Source of the DNA: Adiantum capillus-veneris
Taxonomy: Eukaryota > Streptophyta > Polypodiopsida > Polypodiales > Pteridaceae
Assembly (NCBI GenBank): GCA_014529385.2
Contig: CM043942.1
Span: forward strand, 23,802,491-23,866,490
Reading direction: 5' to 3'
Length of the DNA: 64,000 nt
Shown piece after piece: positions 47,688 through 55,336 of the stretch. Numbering within the stretch: position 1 is the stretch's first letter; each line of letters opens with the position of its first letter. The position numbers and the translations under genes are program-made. Under the pieces are notes generated by a model that was not told where the DNA came from, searched no databases, and saw only the letters and a program-made list of their open reading frames with translations.

Positions 47688-49762
47688 CTAGAATAGTTTT
47701 TTGGCAGGAGTTTTCCTATCCCTAGGGGACTTCCTTAATGGGGTTGGTGCTTTTGCAGGAGATTTTCTTTTTGAAGTGGGCTCTTTTGTCCTGGGAGATT
47801 TTCTTTTTGAAGTGGGCTTGACTGGAGGGCTTGAAGGCTGCTTCCTCTTTCTCTTATCATCCATCTCTTCACTTGCCTTTTCCTGCTCACCACTCTCTTC
47901 TTCATCTTCCAGCTTTGCTTTCCCCCTCTCTTCAACATCATCATCTTCAAATACCTCTTGCAGTTCTCCATTTGCTTCAATCATATACTTGGTAATCCTT
48001 GCTCTTGTCAACCATAGCACTCTCTGTTGATCTATACAAGGCAATAGAAAGCAAGTTTTAGGAACAATAAAATGAGAAAAAATACAGCTGGCAAATATGA
48101 AATATGCTATACTTCTATATCCTGATTGTCATTGCAGTATATGAAGTCCAAGAGGAGCTTGGCATTTTTCAATACCCTCCATCCACATGAATGGCTTTCA
48201 GGCTGGATTGGAACCTGCAATTCATTACATGTATTTTTGGGAGAAAATCTTTGAGGATAATCCATTGAAGTGAACAAAGCATAAAGAATTCCAACCTTCA
48301 CCACTACAAAATGGATGTCATTCAGCATCTATAAATCTTATAGTAGCACTATCCAAAATTCTTTATAAATGAGGTTCTGCTTTACTAAAAGTATGTGCTT
48401 ATGGTTTACAAAATGTGTCTGCTGCTATACTTACAATTTTGCTTGACCATGTACTCCAGCAAGAGAATTGACAAAGTAGCATTTTCTTTTCACAATATCA
48501 ATTGCAATTAAACTCCAATGTGAGCTATAAAAACAAGCCTCAGTTAGCCTTCTAACGTGAATTAGCAAATTCTCTTCACAAGGTGTAGGTAGAAAACTTA
48601 CCTCTCATGATAAGGAATCAAGAAAAATTCACAGATTTCCAAGTCCACATGAGTCAACCACTTTGTGAACTCTCTAATGTTTGTCTCTGTCCTGAGAAAT
48701 TGGGAGATAGCAGGGTCTAAAATCTCCACCTTTTGTTGAAGGTCTGGCTCATATGAATGCATCATTAACCTGGTAAAGAGTTCTTGTTATATAAAGAGTT
48801 CTTGCTATAAAAAGAAATACAGAGGAAAACAAAAACAACCTAAGGCATGTGATAAGGAGTGGAGAATTCATCTCCTTGGTCCAGTCCTTGAGAATTTCCA
48901 AGGTCTCAGAGTCAAGTGAATTGTAATCCTCCCTAGGATCCTCCCCACTGAATAGAGTGACAACAAAACCAGTAGGATTGACACTCCTCAAGAGGGGCAC
49001 TGGCTGAGGTTCCAACAGGTCAAGCTCCTTTCTCTCTGCAATTTCCTTGTCTTACTTGGCTCTCTTTTTCCTTTCCTTTTCCTCTTCTTCAGTAATATCA
49101 AAAACTCCTACTTCAGGCTCCTTGGGCTTCCTCCATGGAGGAATGTTGAGAATATTGAATGCCTTTATATCATGCATAGGGACAGGCTCCAAAATTTTTG
49201 AAAACCTGTATGTCAGCCTCCTAAGAGTGATCATGTCTTTGTCCATCAGAGTAACCCTATGGGCATGAGCTGCACAAATATAGGCATCTTGGAAAATCTC
49301 AATCATAAAGTCCTCAGAAGCCTCCTGGATACATGCCAATGCAGTACTAGTCCACCTCATGGAAATCTTATACTCCTCTACAACTTGTCTGCACAGTCTC
49401 TGGAAGGGCAGTTTGGGAATTGCAAGATTGATGGCCTTTATGGCCTTCCTTATCTCTCTTAGACATTTGACCCCCTGCTTGAACTTTCTCTTTGTAAGGA
49501 GAGGCTTAAGCTGCACAGGCTTGGAAGCCTTCCTCTGATGTGTATCTTTCCTTTTGCTTGTTTTAGGGTCGGGTAGAGAAGAATCCTTCCTTTGAGATTT
49601 GGTCTTCTTTGTGCCAGCAGAGGTTGGTTTGCCAGGATCTTTAGAAGTGGATGGTTGGTTTGGTAAAGTACTAGCTGAAGCTTTGCTAGGCTTAGGAATC
49701 TCTTCTTCATCTTTGGATAGAGGCTCATCAACTTTCCTTGCAGTCTTCTTGGTCCTTGCCAT
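47688..49762 (-). pseudogene. Copy R gene B: histone H3 fold fused to Ulp1/C48-type cysteine protease
   Basis: Starts at 49,762 with MARTKKTARK, close to the canonical H3 tail. After a Lys/Ser/Pro linker, residues 94-187 form an H3 fold (LREIRK, IPKLPFQRL, TALACIQEASEDF, AAHAHRVTLMDKD). A single TAA (49,052-49,054) follows, but the frame stays open beyond it. Downstream exons encode a C48 protease: the block ending FFLIPYHE; the catalytic His in HWSLIAIDI (near 48,519) and Asn for Asp in FVNSL; Gln and Cys in PIQPESHSCGW (Cys codon 48,185-48,187). The last exon is acidic then rich in KRKSP repeats, like a linker-histone tail. Introns are near 48,830-48,772, 48,602-48,526, 48,430-48,330 and 48,115-48,030. 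C48 enzymes cleave SUMO/ubiquitin-like conjugates; the fused product's role is inference. Confidence 0.78.
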
Positions 49763-50225
49763 CTTCAAAAGGAATAGGAATGATTGTTGCACAACAAACA
49801 ACAAACATTAGTAACAAACAACAAACATTTTTTTCCTATTATGACACCCCGTGCGGGATAACCATAGCATTGGAAGTTTCCACCTTCCAAGCGGCTCGCG
49901 ACCGAGTGACACCCCGTAGGCGAAATAGAAAAGCGAGGAAAAGTTCACACATACAAAGATCGCGCACGGGGTGACGATTGTTCTTATGGTCCTTGCCATC
50001 TTCAAAAGGAATAGGAATGATTGCTGCACAACAAACAACAAACATTAGTAACAAACAACAAACATTTTTTTCCTATTATGACACCCCGTGCGGGATAACC
50101 ATAGCATTGGAAGTTTTCACCTTCCAAGCGGCTCGCGACCGAGTGACACCCCGTAGGCAAAATAGCAAAGCGAAGAAAAAGTTCACACATACAAAGATCG
50201 CGCACGGGGTGACGGGGTGACAATT
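49752..50225. repeat. Tandem duplication of gene B's 5' end with internal inverted repeats
   Basis: A 237-bp unit beginning GGTCCTTGCCATCTTCAAAA occurs at 49,751 and again at 49,988. Each unit contains GACACCCCGTGCGGGATAAC near one end and CGCGCACGGGGTGAC near the other, an inverted repeat that can fold. The upstream copy carries a decoy minus-strand ATG (MARTIRT...). Confidence 0.88.
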
Positions 50226-50865
50226 GTTCCAAGTGCGGGTAAAATTGGGTTGTGAAAGCGCCGCAAGAATCGGATAATAGCGCAGCAAGAATCGGGAAAA
50301 ATTGGGCAAGAATGTGCTCGATTTGAGTGCTTCTCGGGCTTGTATAGGGCGCTATGCGCAACTCCCTAGGTGCACAACTCCCTAGGTGCATACTAGCCGT
50401 TGGGCACAAACTTAGAGGCGGAAACCGCTTGGCACACCCCTCGAGGCGGCATTTTTGGCCATATAAACAACCTACCCAACCCACTTTTCCGCTCATTGTC
50501 CTTCACAAGGCTAGAAATAAAGCCTCCAAGCGACACCCTGCGACACCCCGTGCGCGAATTTTGAAGGTGTCGACCGCTTACCCAGTGACACGCCGTAAGA
50601 GAATTTATTGAGTGCCAACTCTCTCCTCACCCTCACAGCTCGCATAGCAAGTGACACAATTTGTTGTAATTCTTTCTTGCTTGCTTAGATTTACAACTTG
50701 CAAACTTGTTTGTAAACCATTATTAGTTTTTTGCATTATTAAGGAAGGGTAGTTTATTGATATATTTTAGTCATAGAAGAAATATATTTCTTAATGTCAT
50801 GTCTACTTCTTAATGTCTTGATGGACTTCTCTTTTCTCTTTCTCAGACATTTGTGGATTGTCATA
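50226..50865. promoter_or_regulatory. Intergenic region between divergent genes B and C, copy R
   Basis: It holds further CGACACCCCGTGCGCG and GTGACACGCCGTAAG motifs (near 50,540-50,600) related to the repeats at 49,840-50,215, a CCTAGGTGCA direct repeat near 50,370-50,395, and AT-rich sequence next to gene C. It probably contains the promoters of both divergent genes. No specific TATA or binding site can be assigned. Confidence 0.45.
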
Positions 50866-52305
50866 ATGGATACAGAGGATATGCAAGAGACCGCTGATGA
50901 GAGGCTGATGTCTTTTCTTTACAAAGTTAATGAACTTGCAAGATTTCAAAGTGTCAAAGAGATTTTTAATGATGCCTTTGAGCTTCAACTACTTGTGGAT
51001 GGCTTCTCCACACAAATTAGTGAATTGATAGAGAGATATACAGCATTGACCAAAGATCACAGGCTTGATAATCTTGTTCATTTTCTTGATATATGCAAAT
51101 CAGGTAGCTTGGCAAGGACAGGTATTGCAAAGAAGTGTTCAAGCCTTCATCCAGCCTGGAAAAAGATCATAAAGCCTTACAAATTTCATGGTAATATGCA
51201 TTGCCAGTTGGTAGAGTATGACCTTGGACTTATCATTTTCTTCAGTGTACTCCCAACACCAGAGGGCAAACAGATTCCAAAGCAGATTTCTCAGGCTGAG
51301 GAGGACCAGGAGGAAGAGGAGGAAGAGGAGAGGGAGATGGAGTTCCATGAAGAAGAAGAGAAACTACAAAGCATTGAGATGCTGGACATTGCAAAATTTA
51401 AAGCAGAAAACATCACTAAAGTGGAGAATGTTGACATTGAGGATGAAGATGTTGATCCTTTGCATTGCACAACAACATTTTCCACATACAAAGTTAACAA
51501 AAAGGAATATGTTTTGCTGAATGACATTCAGCATCTTTTTGATCTAAGGGAAGTTTTGGCTGAGTGGGGATGTAATGACATAGGATTCATTGATTACTCT
51601 TCTTGCCCCTTAGCAGTCTTGGACACAGAGGCAGAAAATTTTATTGACAGCTCAAGTGTTGGAAAGCTTGTGCAGGACATTGTTCTGAGATATGAGCAAC
51701 AGGGTGTACGTTTTGAAGAGGAGTTCAATGAGATCCAAAAAAGGCTTAAAATAGAGCATATGGGAGAGGAAAAGACCAGAGATTATGAAGTAAGGGCAAC
51801 TAGATCCATTGATATATGGGAACCTGCCTTTTTTGAGGAGGATGAGTCTCCTAAGGTATGTTTATGACCATTTTGCTTTGTCTAATTAATGTGCCAAACA
51901 ATTAACCAAGACATATTTTTGTAGATTGAAATACTGGACACAGACAAATTCATTGGCAGGGGGAAGGGTTCCAGACCATTAAATTTAGGAAGGAACCAGA
52001 GCTTGGGACACTTTATTGGGAAGCTCAACAAAGAGACTGTCATTATATTCCATAACAAGTTTACAAGAGAACCATTGCTACCAATGCTTGCAATTAAAGC
52101 ACTTGCAAAGGTTGTTGGTTCATATCAGCTTCCTCCAGGGTTAGAGAAGTTAATATTGGTGGAAAAGGAGGAAGCCATCAGAATTTTTGGATTCTTCCCT
52201 GGACTTATTGGTTCTAGAGCTGGTTATTTTTCCACAATGGCATCCTATGTGCTTGCCCACAATGGACCTCATTTCTTGATGTACCTTCAAGACCATGATC
52301 TTTGA
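50866..52305 (+). CDS. Copy R gene C (acidic protein, unknown function; 3' end altered)
   Basis: Exon 1 is 50,866-51,855 (MDTEDMQETADERLMSFLYK...); the intron 51,856-51,924 ends in TTTTTGTAG; exon 2 is 51,925-52,305, giving about 456 residues. An upstream in-frame Met at 50,794 is possible, but homology to copy L begins at MDTED. Residues near 145-170 are extremely acidic. The block EYVLLNDIQHLFDLREVL and the terminal KLILVEKEEAIRIFGFF match copy L gene C. The last six residues (QDHDL region) come from gene D antisense sequence across a deletion junction at about 52,283, so the original C-terminus is missing. I recognise no domain. It may be an accessory DNA-binding or assembly protein of the transposon. 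Confidence 0.7.
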
Positions 52306-54354
52306 TGGCATTGTGGAGAGCTTTCCACTGGTTATACTTCACATTGGATGAACCCTTCTTGGCATTTACCTTTCCTAGTTTGCCATGAAACCCTAGGAAA
52401 GCTCTGGCCTTCACACCACCAACAAAGACCTTTCTAGGCACATTGTTTCCATTTGAAGATCTCTTCAGGTCTATTTCAATCTTAACCTTATTGATAAAAC
52501 CCTTTCAATACATTTCATTGCAGCATCTCTAGCTGCTTTTGGCTGTAACTTCCAGGCAAACCCCACATACAGATGTACAATTTTCTCCACAATTCTGCAA
52601 AGAGCATGCAGAGTGCATATGTGGACATTAGCAAGTGGAATATTTAAAACTGCTTTGAAGTTTGGATCTTGAGTATGCCTATTGGGTGCTTTGTTCCAAT
52701 TTGCAGGATTACATTCTTTTGTTGATGCCATACAATACAGACAAGGGCTCTTTGCCATAGCTCCTTTGGAGACATTGTACATACATTTAAGGGTTTTAAG
52801 GTCTCCTCCCATGTGCCATTCCACCCTGTAACTTCCAAACCCTTCAACTTCAAGCTCTTCCCCTAATTCTTGTGCATTAATGACTTTGGGTATTGTTGTT
52901 TGATGGAAAACCCAATCCAGAACATCAAAGTCTTCACTCTCTACTTCAAAAGCACCTAGCCACCAGACATTCTTCTCCGATTGCATGCTGAAGTACTTGG
53001 TATCCTTCGGTTTCAATGCTCTGTTCATTAAAGTTATGGAAATCCTCTCAATTTTTCTGTTCTTAACAATCTCGCATTCATCAAGCTTTATCACAAAACT
53101 GACAACACCATTTGCTTCTGTATGCTCCAGCTCATAGAATCTGATCATTTCCTTGTGAAGTGTCTTCAAGTCAAGGAAAATATTATTGAACTGGTCAAAT
53201 TGAAGATCCCTCTTTTTACCATGATAGGTACCATGAATGTGGTGAGGTTCACCCAACATCTCCATTATCCTCTCATTGATCTTTTTCCTTGCCTGCTGCA
53301 CAATGGATGGCTTTGGAAGCAAAGAGGACCTGACTTTACATTGCTTTAAACTTGAGTTCACATTTCTAAACAGCTTGCTATAACCATCTCTGCTAATGCC
53401 TACCTTATCCATAGTATATTGCACATCCTCCTTGTCCAAGCAAGAGCTCTACAAAAATCCCTCAATGCACTGCTCCTTTGCCTTGTTAAACTTCTTCTCT
53501 GTGAAAATCTTTTTGGCAACCTTGGGAGGTAAAACATCACAATAATGTTTAGCTGCCATTTCCATGTTTGATGCAGAGTTTGGTTGTAGCAAAGTCCTAA
53601 ATCAAAAGGTACAAAATTAACTGATTATTGATCTTGTCCAAATGACACCAACAAAATAAACAAATAGTGATCAACTAAATTAAATCATTTAATAAAGAAC
53701 AGCTGCAATAGGGTCTTAATAACAACCTAACAAAAAGATTAACAACCTAACAAAGAAAAGTAACCTACGCATATTAACAAAGAAAAGTAACCTAAGCATA
53801 TTAACAAAGAATAGTAGCAACTTAACAATATAAAATAAGCATATATACCTTGCTGCTCTGATTCTCCTGCTGCAACCTCCTCCACCACGTCTCAAGGCTT
53901 CAATGTTCTTTGACTTCTTTTCTCTTTGTCTGTTTCCTAACATTGTATTCTTTCTTCTAGCTTGTTTGAGCTGAGTTTGTAGCTTTTCGTTGCTCTCTTT
54001 ACATTCCTCAAGCTGTTGTTTAAGAGTATTTATCATTTGTTTGGCCAAATGATCTTCTAACTTAAGAATATCTCTCTCTACCGCAAGACTCTGTGTATAA
54101 CCCAGCAACCCTCTTTGACCATCACCCACAAATTTTATCAAAGATGAACAATTTGATAATGGGGGAGTGCTCTTTGTCATTGGGTCCACTGGATACAATC
54201 TTCCATCAGTCCAGAGATCAATGTGTTTTTTTTAATCTTGCCGCATTGCTTCAAATATGGACGAGGACACCTCTGCACATTTGTTTCTCTTGCACACTGG
54301 ACAATATTCTTCATTTAGCTCAATGTGTAGATGGTATAAGTTTCTCTTCTCCAT
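52283..54354 (-). pseudogene. Copy R gene D (probable RNase-H-like transposase, truncated)
   Basis: Exon 1 is 54,354-53,849: MEKRNLYHLH, a CPVCKRNKC zinc-type motif, in-frame TAA (about 54,233), DLWTDGRLYP, then a coiled coil with a basic end. Intron 53,848-53,597. Exon 2 has an in-frame TAG near 53,447, then SLLPKPS, a strand with FVIKLDECEIVKNRKIERI, the segment EWHMGGDLKTLKCMY, CLYCMASTKEC, NKAPNRHTQDP and VHICTLHALCRIVEKIVHL. The spacing of the Asp in KLDEC, the GGDLK Asp, the CxxC and a following LH...RI.EK helix resembles DDE/D transposases seen in invertebrate genomes. A frameshift (near 52,490) precedes VPRKVFVGGVKARAFLGF, and the C-terminus is lost at about 52,283. Confidence 0.72.
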
Positions 54355-54649
54355 GGAAGTCTATTAACAGTATTTGTTAGAGATAGTACTATAGAGAAAA
54401 GCTCTGCAGATACGAGGAAGAAGACGACACAGAAAAGGGTTGTTTCGGCAAGTGAAATTTTGAATTTTGGGCCAGAACTGACGTTTTCGTTAGTTTTGGA
54501 GGGAGTATTTTTTAGAATACTAAAGATCCTAGAAAGATTTGACAATGACATGTTTCCGCGGAGGTAAAAAGGACGCAAACTCACCTTTTTACAAACATTT
54601 CACTATTTTTTAAATAAAGTATATATTCTCTCTCTACATATTTTTACAG

Positions 54650-54682
54650 GGCACAAAAGTGACCTCAAAATTCCCCTAATGT
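54650..54682. repeat. Right terminal inverted repeat of copy R
   Basis: It ends TTCCCCTAATGT at 54,682 and pairs with 46,312-46,344. The adjacent inner TTTTTACAGG is shared with the copy L terminus. Confidence 0.93.
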
Positions 54683-55336
54683 CTGGTCAGATCTCAAAAC
54701 TTGTTTGAAGAGTGAGACGTGAGCATATGGATCTCCTGACCCACTGTACTTTGTCTTGACACTTTGAGCCACTTGATATGGTCTTAATTGTTGGGGTTTA
54801 GTCACTAATCTAACCAATTCGTTGTCTCTTGGAAAGACATCTCTCGTTTGCTGCTCTCATCTTGGAGAAAATCCTGGCGGAATCCTCTCTGATATGCGCT
54901 CTGGCATCGTTTTTGGCTGAAAGTAAGTAAGAATCGGAGTACCCTTGTATGTGTATCTCTCTAAGTCAATTGGATTGACAAGTGTGTACTCTCTTCCATA
55001 CTTATCTACCATTAAAACTTGCACTCCATTGGCATCTGTATATGTGAATGCATAGAGGTTCTTATGGGTGGTCAACTCCCTAGCATTGGGTTCTACACAC
55101 CTGTAGAAGATGTATGGCTCCCTGTTTGTGAAACTGTATAAGCCATCATGAGCATAATCCGTTATAACTTGCATGGATTCATTGGTTCTAATGAATCTCA
55201 CGTTTGGTTTGTTGATCAAAGGATGCCCCTCCTCTATGTACTCTGTTGAAGGCATTGCAACGTTTCTTGCGTTTTTCATGCTCTGAGTGGAGTAGAGAAC
55301 CCTGGTGGTGGATGATTTTTCATGGTTAAGGCTCAC
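54683..55336 (-). pseudogene. Element C gag, N-terminal part (split off by transposon copy R)
   Basis: A 159-codon frame (MSLNHEKSSTT... to 54,857) ends in TGA, but the same frame continues for another 58 codons to the transposon border, with typical capsid sequence YSGSGDPYAHVSLFKQVL. After removal of the transposon it leads to ADFHTQYE and then LEATTLTWFQPL at 46,311. The first 160 residues (DKYGREYTLVNPIDLERYTY in the middle) look like a beta-rich extra domain that I do not recognise. Confidence 0.75.

Larger units (their letters stand above)
46312..54682. mobile_element. DNA transposon copy R, four genes including a histone H3-C48 protease fusion
   Basis: An 8,371-bp segment flanked by 33-bp inverted repeats and sitting inside element C's gag ORF. 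Gene order is A (plus), B (minus), C (plus), D (minus). No clear target duplication is seen: the outside bases are ...AATCCGCA on the left and CTGGTCAG... on the right. Genes have short GT-AG introns. Stops are found in A, B and D, and a deletion fuses the 3' ends of C and D. I could not place it in a named superfamily. It does not have CACTA-type ends. Confidence 0.85.

Noticed and set aside
49202-49483. Histone fold of gene B as a CENP-A (centromeric H3)
   Set aside because: The loop 1 region is the same length as canonical H3, without the insertion typical of CENP-A, and the tail is canonical-like.
46312-54682. Assignment of the transposon to CACTA/EnSpm, Mutator, KDZ or Maverick
   Set aside because: Termini do not begin CACTA, no 8-9 bp target duplication is seen, and no polymerase B or retroviral integrase is present. 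A C48 protease alone is not diagnostic.
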